Shown piece after piece: positions 51,846 to 60,278 of a stretch of 64,000 nucleotides of DNA (position 1 is its first letter; the number at the start of each line of letters is the position of its first letter). This stretch comes from Actinacidiphila yanglinensis. Its GTDB lineage: Bacteria; Actinomycetota; Actinomycetes; Streptomycetales; Streptomycetaceae. The notes beneath the pieces were generated by a model. That model was not told where the DNA came from. It saw only the letters and a list, made by a program, of their open reading frames with translations, and made no database searches. A program made the translations under genes and the position numbers. The stretch spans positions 62,001-126,000 of the forward strand of contig NZ_FNVU01000008.1 of the NCBI RefSeq assembly GCF_900107965.1. Direction: 5' to 3'.

Positions 51846-54380
51846 TCAGGGCGTGACGGTGAGCACCGCCTGGTCGCCCGACCCCGCGGTGGCGGTGACG
51901 GTGAACAGTTTGGTCGACGTGTCGTAGCCGACGGCCCCGACGCTGCCGGTGGTCGCCTGGACGGTCGGCTTCCGGGGGGCGTAGCCGTGCAGCGTCACCG
52001 GGCCCTCGCCCGCGGAGAAGGCGACGGTGGCGTGCACCTTCCCGTCGTCGCTCACGTGCGTGAGGCGCTTGTCGCCGTGCGCGACGAACTTCCCGGCGTC
52101 GCCGAGGAAGGCGATGCCGGACGCGCCGACCGGGGCGATCACCCAGTAGGTGCCGTCGGTGACGGTGGCGCGTACGCTGCCGCCCGCGCCGACCAGGGTG
52201 CCGGTGCCGGCGAAGTAGTCGTAGGCGTACGCCCGTCCGGTCACGCCGGCCTCGGCGAGGGTGAAGGACACGTTCTGGCGCAGGCCGGTCGGCACCGCGC
52301 CCTGGGTGACGCCCAGCCAGTCGATGTTGGGGCCGCTCGCACCGGTGTCGGTCGCGCGGACGGTGTTGGCGCCCTTGGCCAGCGTGACGGTCAGTCCGGT
52401 GACGCTCCACGACGTCCACCAGCCGGTGGAGGGGAAGGCCACGTCGTGCGCGGCGCCGCCGTTCACCGTGACCGCGAGCGGGCGGGGGGTGAAGTCGGCG
52501 TTGGCGTAGCGGAACTGGAGGGTGTAGGTGCCCGCCGCGGGTGCCTGCACCGTCCACTCCACGAAGTCGCCGGAGGCGTGCTGGTAGTCCGCGAACCCGC
52601 TCCCGGTGTAGCCGGCGTTGTCCGTGCCGACGACCACCCCGGACAGGGTGGCGCTCTCCGCCTGGAGGACCTGCTGCGGAGCGGCGACCTGCCGGGCGTA
52701 CGCGAAGACGTACGCGTAGGTCAGCCCGGGGTGCGCGGCGCGGGTGGTGGCCACCATGGGAGGCATCTGCCCGGCGGCCTCGCCGACGTAGGTGGCGTCG
52801 GTCGGGACGATCGGCACGTCGGGTTTGACGATGACCCCGTCGGGGCGTGCCACCTGGAAGAGGTTGGCGGCGTTGACCTTCCCCAGCGCGTCGCCGACGC
52901 CGACCGGTCCGGCCGACAGGTTCGCCAGCAGCAGGTTGCGGGTCTCGCCGCTGAGGAAGACGTCGACCCACGGCCACACCCCGAGCGAGCCCGCGAGCTG
53001 CGAGTCGTAGAGGAACATGTCCCACTTCGGGCGGTCGAAGCGGTCGTCGCTGACCCGGATGGTCGTCAGGTTGGGGTAGCGGGTGGTCTGCAGGTAGTCG
53101 CGCGGCAGCGCCATGCAGTACTGCATGTCCATGCCGTCGGCCGCCGCGTGGTGGGCCATGTTGTCGAAGAACGCGTCGGCGTCCGTGAGGTTCTCGGCGG
53201 GCTTGGCGTTGTTGCAGAGCCAGTCCTGCTCGTAGACGACGACGCCCGAATCCCGCAGGTAGTCCATGACGCTCTGCCAGAACTCCGGGGCGATGACGAC
53301 GTTGTCGGAGAACGCGTACTCGCCGTGGTACGGGCTCGACCGGTCCATCCACCGGGCGTGCGTGACCAGCGGCTTGCCCAACTGCTTCTGGAACGCGGCC
53401 AGCCCGTCCGGGAACAGCTCCTTGTCCGCCTCGTACAGGTAGGCGCCGTCGGGCAGGTCGTTCCAGTCGGCGTTCGGGCCCTTGGGGTACCACCAGCTGT
53501 CCAGTTGCATGTAGCCCATCGGGATCTTCTGCGCCGCCCACTCGTCGCGAACGGCCAGCAGGGTGCCCGTGTAGCCCTTGGAGGTGTCGTACTTGTAGTA
53601 GTAGTCCGCACCGTTGTCGGTCCAGTAGCCCAGCGTGGCCAGCACCGGGCCCGCGTCGTTGGCGACCGGCTGCTTGCCCGCGAGTCGGGTCAGCGCGGAG
53701 CCCCACGCCTGGTGGGCGGCGCCGACCCCGGCGTGGGTCGACAGGATCGTCTGCCGGGAGTAGCCGGCCGGCAGGGTGGCGATCGAGTCGAGCACGCCGG
53801 CGGCGATCGAGCCGTCCGCGGCCTGGGAGGTCTGCGCCTCCTGGAAGTGGTTCGCCGCCGAGAGGACGAAGGTGCCGCCCTTGGCGTCGAAGAACACCCA
53901 CGGGCTGTCCGAGGCGCCGGCGAAGGTGTTGAACTGGAACCGGCCGAAGCAGTCGCTGTGGCTGAGCCGGTACGGCAGTTTCGGGTAGCCGGTGAAGGTG
54001 GGGAACGGGTCGCCGCCCGCGCCGGCCTCGACGTAGGTGTCGGTGAAGATGACGGACGACGCGGCGTCGTAGACGCGGATGCCGCCCTTCCGCGCGCCCG
54101 ACCGGAAGGTGAAGGTGGTCTCGGTGTACGAGCCCACCGCGTCCGATCCCGAGCGGGTGGCGATGCCGGTCGCCGCCGAGCCGAGCGAGCCGCCGAAGGT
54201 CCAGCCCAGGGCGCTCGCGGTCACCTGCCAGTTGCCCGACGCGCTCACGGTCCCGCTCAGCACGGTCGGCGCGGCCGTGCTCGCGCCCGCCCGGTCCGCG
54301 CCGGCCGCCCATGGCACGGCCAGGGCGGCGGACCCGACACCGGCGGCCCTGAGGAAATCTCGACGGCTGAATCCGGTCAT
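51846..54380 (-). CDS. Tat-exported glycosidase-like protein with CBM35/CBM6-type module
   Basis: 844 residues from ATG 54380. The leader is a twin-arginine signal (SRRDFLRAAGVGSAALAVPWA). An N-terminal beta-sandwich is followed by a TIM-barrel region with GYWTDNGADYYYKYD, GYMQLDSWWYPKG, THARWMDRSSPY, VYEQDWLCNN and the later KWDMFLYDSQLAGS. This pattern resembles GH36/GH31-like alpha-glycosidases, with candidate acidic residues in QLDSWW and EQDW. A CBM35/6-like domain (LQAESATLSGVVVGTDNAGYTGSGFADY... split; FVEWTVQAPAAGTYTLQFRY) lies around residues 560-690, then a beta-rich tail. Exact family and substrate are uncertain. Confidence 0.78.
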   Translation of the reverse strand: MTGFSRRDFLRAAGVGSAALAVPWAAGADRAGASTAAPTVLSGTVSASGNWQVTASALGWTFGGSLGSAATGIATRSGSDAVGSYTETTFTFRSGARKGGIRVYDAASSVIFTDTYVEAGAGGDPFPTFTGYPKLPYRLSHSDCFGRFQFNTFAGASDSPWVFFDAKGGTFVLSAANHFQEAQTSQAADGSIAAGVLDSIATLPAGYSRQTILSTHAGVGAAHQAWGSALTRLAGKQPVANDAGPVLATLGYWTDNGADYYYKYDTSKGYTGTLLAVRDEWAAQKIPMGYMQLDSWWYPKGPNADWNDLPDGAYLYEADKELFPDGLAAFQKQLGKPLVTHARWMDRSSPYHGEYAFSDNVVIAPEFWQSVMDYLRDSGVVVYEQDWLCNNAKPAENLTDADAFFDNMAHHAAADGMDMQYCMALPRDYLQTTRYPNLTTIRVSDDRFDRPKWDMFLYDSQLAGSLGVWPWVDVFLSGETRNLLLANLSAGPVGVGDALGKVNAANLFQVARPDGVIVKPDVPIVPTDATYVGEAAGQMPPMVATTRAAHPGLTYAYVFAYARQVAAPQQVLQAESATLSGVVVGTDNAGYTGSGFADYQHASGDFVEWTVQAPAAGTYTLQFRYANADFTPRPLAVTVNGGAAHDVAFPSTGWWTSWSVTGLTVTLAKGANTVRATDTGASGPNIDWLGVTQGAVPTGLRQNVSFTLAEAGVTGRAYAYDYFAGTGTLVGAGGSVRATVTDGTYWVIAPVGASGIAFLGDAGKFVAHGDKRLTHVSDDGKVHATVAFSAGEGPVTLHGYAPRKPTVQATTGSVGAVGYDTSTKLFTVTATAGSGDQAVLTVTP

Positions 54381-55549
54381 GGGGTGCTCCTCGTCTCGTT
54401 GCGGTACGCGGAGTTCGGCGCCGCTCCGCTGAGGGGGCGTGGCAGCCGCACCGTGCACGCCGTGCGTGTGGAGATGCCCTGCGTCCCGTGAGGGGAATGA
54501 TGCTCAGTGTGTTGTCGTGTTTCTTTTGAGGTCAAGACTCAAGACAAGGAAACACTTCCCAACACATGGCGCCTGCAGGCAAACCGCAGGCCGGAGGCGG
54601 TCAACGACCAGAACTGTGACGGAAGTTCCGTCATGTGAACGGCCATCCGCCGCCACGGCCCCCCTCGGCCCGGACGGGATCGGGCCGCTTCCGTGGCCGG
54701 AGCGCGCCGCCGGTCCATGGCATCGGGGCCGATGTTCACATACACGTCCATCCGGACCCCCGGCGCACCCGTCGCCGCCGGCCCTCTCGGCCCACACGCC
54801 CTGCCCGGACCGCGGAGCCGCGGGAACCGCAGGAACCGCCGCAGCCCGCCCGGTAGGGCGATATCCCGCAAGAAACGGTTATTCACCTGTACGTCACCCT
54901 CCGTCCCGATACCGACCCCCACCCGACCCGCTCCCGCCCCGCACCCAGCGCGCCCGGGCGCGCCCGCGACGCGCGCTGTCCCGTCCACCGGACACCCCAA
55001 CCCCCGGGCGTCGGGGTGCGCGTGAGCACGGACCGCCGCACTCCCGTCGAGCCGGTGGATCGGGCCCGCGCACGGGGTGTTTCGGCAGGCCCGGGCCTTA
55101 CCGGCGACGGCCCGCCGGCAGCGGAAGGGCAAAACCGATCTGGTCAACTCCCAGGACATCGGGGATGATGCGTCGACGGGCACGGGGAGACCACGTCATA
55201 GGGCGCCGCGAAAAGAGATGATCACGGCCGTCCGCAGTGCGCTCCATTACGTTCCTGGTGAGCGCGGACAATCGACGTCGATAACCGCTGAGCAACACCC
55301 CGGACCGATGTCGGATGGGCCGACAATTCCCCTGCGGTCATGAACAGATGGCCGGTTCGAAGGCCGTTCCGCGGCGCCGCACGCCGCCGTCCGGCGCAGA
55401 TGAACAGGGTTGTCGGCACTGGCACCATCGGGTACGGTCAAGCCCGTTCGCCGAGGGGCACCCCGTTGTCCCGCTGAATTCCCCGCACGAAACAGCCGAC
55501 GCACGACGGCATATCGCGCTCATCCGGCAACCGCAAGAAAGGGGGCACC
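54381..55549. other. 1.17-kb non-coding gap between glycosidase and biosynthetic cluster
   Basis: Apart from the nested dyad at 54508-54566 this stretch is Arg/Pro/Ala-coding-like noise in all frames, with no start sites carrying ribosome-binding sequences and no recognisable protein. It probably marks the boundary between the hydrolase region and the PKS/NRPS cluster. The last ~200 bases are less GC-rich and should hold the promoter of the P450-led operon, but I cannot place -35 and -10 boxes with confidence. Confidence 0.5.
54508..54566. promoter_or_regulatory. Triple nested inverted repeat upstream of the Tat glycosidase
   Basis: Three concentric arm pairs: TGTGTTG (54508-54514) with CAACACA (54560-54566); GTGTTTC (54517-54523) with GAAACAC (54549-54555); TTGAG (54526-54530) with CTCAA (54538-54542). 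The stretch is markedly AT-rich for this genome and starts 128 bases upstream of the glycosidase ATG. It may be a multi-site operator or an RNA hairpin in a leader. Confidence 0.5.
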
Positions 55550-56821
55550 GTGACGGTCGAGACATTGAGCGGGAACGGCCTTTTCAGCGACCGTTATATG
55601 CACGACCCCTACCGCGTCTTCTCGGAGCTTCGCGGAGTGGGCCCGATACATCGCGCGAACACCCCCAGCGGCATTCCGGTATGGGTCGTCACGGGTTACG
55701 CGGAGGTGTCCGCGGCGCTGATGGACGGGCGGCTGCGCAAGGACTCCGCGCGGCTGCGGGCGATCATCGACCGGGCGACGTTGGCGCGGCTCGACGGATC
55801 GGACCGGGCCGAGACGGTCGCCACCGACATGCTCAACAGCGACCCGCCCGAGCACACCAGGCTGCGGAAGCTGGTGGTCAAGGGGTTCAGCGCGCGCCGC
55901 GTCGAACGGCTGCGGCCGCTGGTGCAGCAGATCACCGACGAGTTGCTGGACGCGATGGTGGAGCAGGGCGCCGGCGGCACGGTCGACTTCGTCGACGCCT
56001 TCGCCTTCCCGCTGCCGCTCACCGTCATCTTCGAGCTGCTCGGCATCCCCCGCGCCGACCAGCGCGCCTTCCGCGCCTGGTCCACCGTCATCGTGGGCTC
56101 CGGGTCGCGGGACGAGCTGCGCCGGGCCACCACCGCCATGGGCGGCTACCTCGCGCAGATGATGGCCGCCAAGCGCTCGGCGCCCGCCGACGATCTGCTG
56201 TCCGACCTGGTCGAGGCGAGCGACGCCGGCGACCGGCTCAGCCCGCTGGAGCTGGTCTCGATGGCCGGCCTGCTGCTGATCGCCGGGCACGAGACGACAG
56301 TGAACCTGCTCGGCAGCACGCTGCTGGCGCTCCTGCAGCACCCGGACCAGCTCGCGAAGCTGCGCGCCCGGCCCGAACTGCTGGACCCGGCGGTGGAGGA
56401 GTCGCTGCGCTACAACTCCCCCGCGCCCGTCACCACATGGCGGTACGCGGCGGAGCCGATGACCATCGGGGGCTCCTCGGTGACGACGAACGACATCGTG
56501 CTGCTGGCGCTGGGCGCCGCGAACCACGACGGGCGCTTCCCGGACCCGGACGCCTTCGACATCGAGCGGAAGACCGGCGGCCACCTCAGCTTCGGGCACG
56601 GCATCCACTTCTGCGTGGGGGCGGCGCTGGCCCGGATGGAAGCGCAGGTCGCGCTCGGCCGGCTGCTCGAACGCTTCCCCGACATGGCGCTGGCGGCACC
56701 CGCCGACGAGCTGCGCTGGCGCCCGAGCGTGATCATGCACGGCCTGGCGGCCCTGCCCGTACGGCTCGGCCGGCAGGCGGCCACCACGCACGCCGCACCG
56801 GACTCCGGTGCGGCCGGATGA
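55550..56821 (+). CDS. Cytochrome P450 monooxygenase (CYP107/CYP105-like)
   Basis: 423 residues from GTG 55550, with AAGAAAGGGGG upstream. The I-helix oxygen-activation motif is Ala245-Gly-His-Glu-Thr-Thr, the K-helix ExxR is in VEESLRYN, and the heme loop is FGHGIHFCVG with Cys355 as iron ligand. SDPPEHTRLRKLV is the typical bacterial class I helix C motif. No ferredoxin gene is in the window. The stop overlaps an ATG that leads into the ACP frame, so it heads the PKS/NRPS operon. It may hydroxylate the acyl chain or a carrier-bound amino acid. Confidence 0.93.
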   Translation: MTVETLSGNGLFSDRYMHDPYRVFSELRGVGPIHRANTPSGIPVWVVTGYAEVSAALMDGRLRKDSARLRAIIDRATLARLDGSDRAETVATDMLNSDPPEHTRLRKLVVKGFSARRVERLRPLVQQITDELLDAMVEQGAGGTVDFVDAFAFPLPLTVIFELLGIPRADQRAFRAWSTVIVGSGSRDELRRATTAMGGYLAQMMAAKRSAPADDLLSDLVEASDAGDRLSPLELVSMAGLLLIAGHETTVNLLGSTLLALLQHPDQLAKLRARPELLDPAVEESLRYNSPAPVTTWRYAAEPMTIGGSSVTTNDIVLLALGAANHDGRFPDPDAFDIERKTGGHLSFGHGIHFCVGAALARMEAQVALGRLLERFPDMALAAPADELRWRPSVIMHGLAALPVRLGRQAATTHAAPDSGAAG

Positions 56822-56868
56822 CAGGCAGTCCGCCCGCACCGGGCGGCCGGGACGGAGGTGAGGAACGG

Positions 56869-57111
56869 ATGGACCACGAGCGCCGGACCCAGGTCAAGGA
56901 ACTCGTCTGCGAGCTGCTGGAGCTGGACGAGCCGGAGGTCACCGACACCAGCAGCTTCGTCGACGTCCACGAGGCCGACTCGCTGATGCTGATCGAGATC
57001 CTCGCCGGGCTGGAGAAGCGGTTCAACGTCGTGATCGCCCAGTCCGAAGTGCCGCGGATGGTCAACATGCGCGGCGTGTACGAGGTTCTCGAGGCGACAC
57101 CGGGCTGGTAG
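56869..57111 (+). CDS. Acyl carrier protein, stand-alone type II
   Basis: 80 residues from ATG 56869, which has a strong GGAGGTGAGG ribosome site. An ATG at 56818 overlapping the P450 stop would add a 17-residue Gly/Pro-rich extension. The phosphopantetheine Ser is Ser38 in EADSLMLIEIL, within the helix-2 DSL motif. Helix 1 (QVKELVCELLEL) and the acidic middle loop fit discrete carrier proteins. It should carry the growing chain for the adjacent ketosynthase pair. Confidence 0.9.
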   Translation: MDHERRTQVKELVCELLELDEPEVTDTSSFVDVHEADSLMLIEILAGLEKRFNVVIAQSEVPRMVNMRGVYEVLEATPGW

Positions 57112-57142
57112 CGACCGCCCACCGATCAAGGGGAGCACACAC

Positions 57143-58387
57143 ATGTCAACGGGAGCGGTGGTGGACCCTTCGCCCGCCGGGCGGCGGCGGGTGGTCGTCA
57201 CCGGCGTCGGTGTGCTGTCCAGCATCGGCATCGGGGCCGCGGACTTCGCCGACGCGCTGCGGGAGGGCCGCAGCGGTGTCCGGCCGATCAGCGTGTTCGA
57301 CACGAAGGGCTTCGAGTACGACAACGGGTGCGAGGTCGTCGGCTTCGACCCGGCCGGATGGATCCGCACCCTCGACCTCGAGGAGCTGGGCAAGGCCAGC
57401 CAGTTCTCGGTCGCGGCGGCGCGGATGGCCGTCGAGGACGCGGGCCTTCCCGTCGAGCGGCTGCGGGACGAACCCGTGCTGGTCTCCGTGGGCACCACGG
57501 ACGGCGAGGCGTACGACCTGGACCGGCTGGTGCAGGCCGAGTTGGACGGCGGGCCGGAGGCGTACGACCGGGTCGCGGTGCGGCGGGTGTCGCCGCTGCG
57601 GCTGTCCACCGCCGTTGCCCAGGAGCTCGGGCTGCGCCAGGCGGAGGCGTCGACGGTGGCCACCGCCTGCTCGGCGGGCAACTACGCGATCGGCAGCGGG
57701 CTCGACGCGATCCGCTCGGGCGAGGTCGACGTGGCCCTGTGCGGCGGCGCGGACGCCATGTGCCGCAAGACGTTCACCGGGTTCTACCGGCTGGGCACGA
57801 TCGCGCCGGACCGGTGCCGCCCGTTCGACGTCGACCGCAAGGGCATCCTCACCGGCGAGGGCGCCGGGCTGCTGGTGCTGGAGGAGCTCGGCTCCGCCCT
57901 GCGCCGCGGCGCCAGGATCTACGCGGAGATCCTCGGGTGCGGGCTGAGCTGCGACGCCTTCCACCCGGTCGCGCCGAACCAGGCGGGCGTCGCCCGCTGC
58001 ATCCGTCTCGCGCTGCGGGATGCCGGGGTGACGCCCGATCAGGTCGACCTGATCTCGGCGCACGGCACCGGCACGAAACACAACGACGTCACCGAGAGCA
58101 TGGCCATCCGCGAGGTCTACGGCGAGCAGCCGCCCCGCACGGTGTCGCTGAAGTCGATGCTGGGCCACTCCATGGGCGCGGCCAGTGCCCTGGGCGCGAT
58201 CGGGTGCGCGCTGGCGATCACGCACGGCTTCATCCCGCCCACCATCAACCACGAACGGACCGACCCGGAATGCGCGATCGACTGCGTGCCCAACACGTCG
58301 GTCGAGGCGGACCTGCGGATCGTGCAGAACAACGGGATGGCCTTCGGAGGCACCAACGCCGTGGTGGTCCTCGGCAAGTACCGGTAA
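57143..58387 (+). CDS. Beta-ketoacyl synthase (KS-alpha, FabF-like), catalytic
   Basis: 414 residues from ATG 57143. The triad is complete: Cys176 in TACSAGNYAIG, His307 in SAHGTGTKHNDVTES and His342 in SMLGHSMGAAS. The closing glycine-rich motif NNGMAFGGTNAVVVL is normal. The sequence is closer to FabF-like synthases of highly reducing type II systems (ishigamide, skyllamycin cinnamoyl, aryl polyene relatives) than to aromatic-polyketide KS-alpha, judged by motif style only. Decarboxylative condensation with malonyl-ACP is its role. The CLF-like partner follows after 11 bases. Confidence 0.92.
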   Translation: MSTGAVVDPSPAGRRRVVVTGVGVLSSIGIGAADFADALREGRSGVRPISVFDTKGFEYDNGCEVVGFDPAGWIRTLDLEELGKASQFSVAAARMAVEDAGLPVERLRDEPVLVSVGTTDGEAYDLDRLVQAELDGGPEAYDRVAVRRVSPLRLSTAVAQELGLRQAEASTVATACSAGNYAIGSGLDAIRSGEVDVALCGGADAMCRKTFTGFYRLGTIAPDRCRPFDVDRKGILTGEGAGLLVLEELGSALRRGARIYAEILGCGLSCDAFHPVAPNQAGVARCIRLALRDAGVTPDQVDLISAHGTGTKHNDVTESMAIREVYGEQPPRTVSLKSMLGHSMGAASALGAIGCALAITHGFIPPTINHERTDPECAIDCVPNTSVEADLRIVQNNGMAFGGTNAVVVLGKYR

Positions 58388-58398
58388 GGAAGACTCAC

Positions 58399-59493
58399 AT
58401 GGGCATCGTGATCACTCAGTGGGACGCCGTCTCACCGTTCGGTACGGGTCGGGACGCGTTCACCGAGGGCCTGTGGTCCGGCGCCTCCCCCACCGCCGCG
58501 CTCGATCCGGAGCAGTGGCCGGCGCCGCCGGACCCGCACGCCTGCCTGGTACCCGACTTCTCCCCCCGGCAGGCGCTCGGCAAGGGGACCCGGGTGATGG
58601 ACCGGGTCACGGCGCTGGCCGCGGTCGCCGTCGGACGGCTGCTGGAGGGGACCGACGAGCCGGCACCGGACGCACCGGAGCAGACCGGGCTGGTGCTGGG
58701 CACCACCACCGGCAGCGTGCAGAGCATGACCGACTTCACCCGCGAGTCCCTGCAGGGGGCGCGGCCGTTCTACGTCGACCCGGCGCGGATGCCGAACACC
58801 GTGATGAACTGCGCCGCCGGGCAGTGCGCGATCCGGTATCGGCTGCGGGGGCCCAACGCGACCGTCGCCGGGGGCCGGGCCGCCGGGCTGCTGGCCCTGA
58901 GCTACCAGCGGCGGCTGATGGGCTGTGGCCGGGCGCGGAAGGTGGTGTGCGGCGCCGCCGAGGAGTTCTCGGTGACCCGCTCCTGGCTGGAGCACCATGC
59001 CCGGCCGGTCGGCGCCGGTCCGGTGCTGCTCGGCGAGGGGTGCGCGGTGCTGCTGAGCGAGGACGCGCCCAGCGGCCCGGCACTCGCCGAACTGCTCGCG
59101 GTGCGCAGCCAGGTCTACCACGGCGAGGATCCGGCCGACGCGCTCCGCCAGGTAACGCTGCGCACCCTGGTCTCGGCCGGCGTCGGCGCGGACGAGGTCT
59201 GGGCGGTGTCGCCGAGTTGCCCGCCCGGCCCGGCGGGCGAGACGGAACGTGCGGTCCTGGCCGACCTGTTCGGCCCCGGCGCCCTCCAGCGCCTGCCGCA
59301 GCTGCCGTTCGGCGACACCGGGGCGGCGTCCGCCGCCTTCCAGCTGGTGTCGGTGCTCAGCGCGCTGGACCGGGTGCCGGAAGCGGCGGGGCGGCCGGCT
59401 GTGGTCAGCTCCGTCGACCGCGACGGCACCGTTGCCTGCGCGGTGCTGCGCCTGGGCGAGCGGCACTCCGCCGCGCGCCCGCCACGAGGCTGA
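58399..59493 (+). CDS. KS-like chain-length-factor partner (KS-beta/CLF), non-catalytic
   Basis: 364 residues from ATG 58399. The thiolase fold is retained (GLVLGTTTGSVQSM, FGDTGAASAAFQLVS), but every catalytic residue has been replaced. The Cys position reads Arg160 (TVAGGRAAG against TVATACSAG in the partner). The first His falls in a diverged SPSCPPGP stretch, and the second His is Asp in LPFGDTGAAS. This is how CLF subunits look: they set chain length and form the heterodimer tunnel with the KS. The chain is ~50 residues shorter than its partner, and the genes are 11 bases apart. Confidence 0.88.
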   Translation: MGIVITQWDAVSPFGTGRDAFTEGLWSGASPTAALDPEQWPAPPDPHACLVPDFSPRQALGKGTRVMDRVTALAAVAVGRLLEGTDEPAPDAPEQTGLVLGTTTGSVQSMTDFTRESLQGARPFYVDPARMPNTVMNCAAGQCAIRYRLRGPNATVAGGRAAGLLALSYQRRLMGCGRARKVVCGAAEEFSVTRSWLEHHARPVGAGPVLLGEGCAVLLSEDAPSGPALAELLAVRSQVYHGEDPADALRQVTLRTLVSAGVGADEVWAVSPSCPPGPAGETERAVLADLFGPGALQRLPQLPFGDTGAASAAFQLVSVLSALDRVPEAAGRPAVVSSVDRDGTVACAVLRLGERHSAARPPRG

Positions 59494-59502
59494 GGGGGAC
59501 GG

Positions 59503-60252
59503 ATGGCAGACGACGACGGCCGGAGGGTCGCGCTGGTCAGCGGCGGCTCCCGCGGGATCGGCCGCGCCACGGTGCTGCGGCTGGCCCGGGAGGGCTTCGA
59601 CACGAGCTTCTGCTACCGCTCGGAGGAGTCCGCGGCGCGCGAGGTGGTGGACCTGGCCACCGGGTACGGGGGGCGGTGCCTGGCCGTCGCCGCCGACGTG
59701 ACCGACGGCGACGCGGTACGCGGCTGGCTGGCCGAGACGGAGTCGACCCTGGGGCCGGTCGAGGTGGCCGTGACGTGCGCGGGGATCACCCGTGACCAGC
59801 CGCTGGTGATGATGTCCGACCAGGAGTGGGACAGCGTCCTCTCGACCAACCTGACCGGGGTCTTCGAGGTCTGCCGCGCCGCGGCGTTCGCGATGATGAA
59901 GCGGCGGCGCGGCAGCGTGGTCACCCTGTCCTCGGTGGCCGGGGTGCACGGCAACGCCTCGCAGACCAACTACTCCGCGTCCAAGGCGGGCATCATCGGC
60001 TTCTCCAAGGCACTGGCCAAGGAGGTCGGCCGGTTCGGGATCCGGGTGAACACGGTCGCGCCCGGCCTCATCGACACGGACATGATCCAGGCCATGCCGG
60101 AGCGGTCCCGCAAGAAGCTGCTCGACGCGGTGCCGCTGGGCCGGTTCGGCCGCGCCGAGGAGGTCGCGGACCTCATCGCGTACCTCGCCTCGGACCGCGC
60201 GGCGTACGTCACCGCCTCCGTCTTCGAGATCCACGGCGGAATCACCATCTGA
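59503..60252 (+). CDS. 3-ketoacyl-ACP reductase (FabG-type SDR)
   Basis: 249 residues from ATG 59503 with GAGGGGGACGG-type ribosome site upstream. The cofactor motif is SGGSRGIGRAT, the NNAG equivalent CAGITRDQPLVMM, and the catalytic Ser-Tyr-Lys fall in VTLSSVAGVHG and TNYSASKAGIIG. The NVAPGLIDTDM block is typical of FabG. It should reduce the beta-keto group on the ACP. A dehydratase is needed to produce alkenes and is not in the window, so it probably lies beyond the right edge. Confidence 0.92.
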   Translation: MADDDGRRVALVSGGSRGIGRATVLRLAREGFDTSFCYRSEESAAREVVDLATGYGGRCLAVAADVTDGDAVRGWLAETESTLGPVEVAVTCAGITRDQPLVMMSDQEWDSVLSTNLTGVFEVCRAAAFAMMKRRRGSVVTLSSVAGVHGNASQTNYSASKAGIIGFSKALAKEVGRFGIRVNTVAPGLIDTDMIQAMPERSRKKLLDAVPLGRFGRAEEVADLIAYLASDRAAYVTASVFEIHGGITI

Positions 60253-60278
60253 GCGCAACGCAAGGGAAACGGAGCGAG

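Noticed and set aside
54439-55221. Arg/Pro-rich frame in the 1.17-kb gap
   Set aside because: No ribosome site, no domain, composition typical of non-coding GC-rich DNA.
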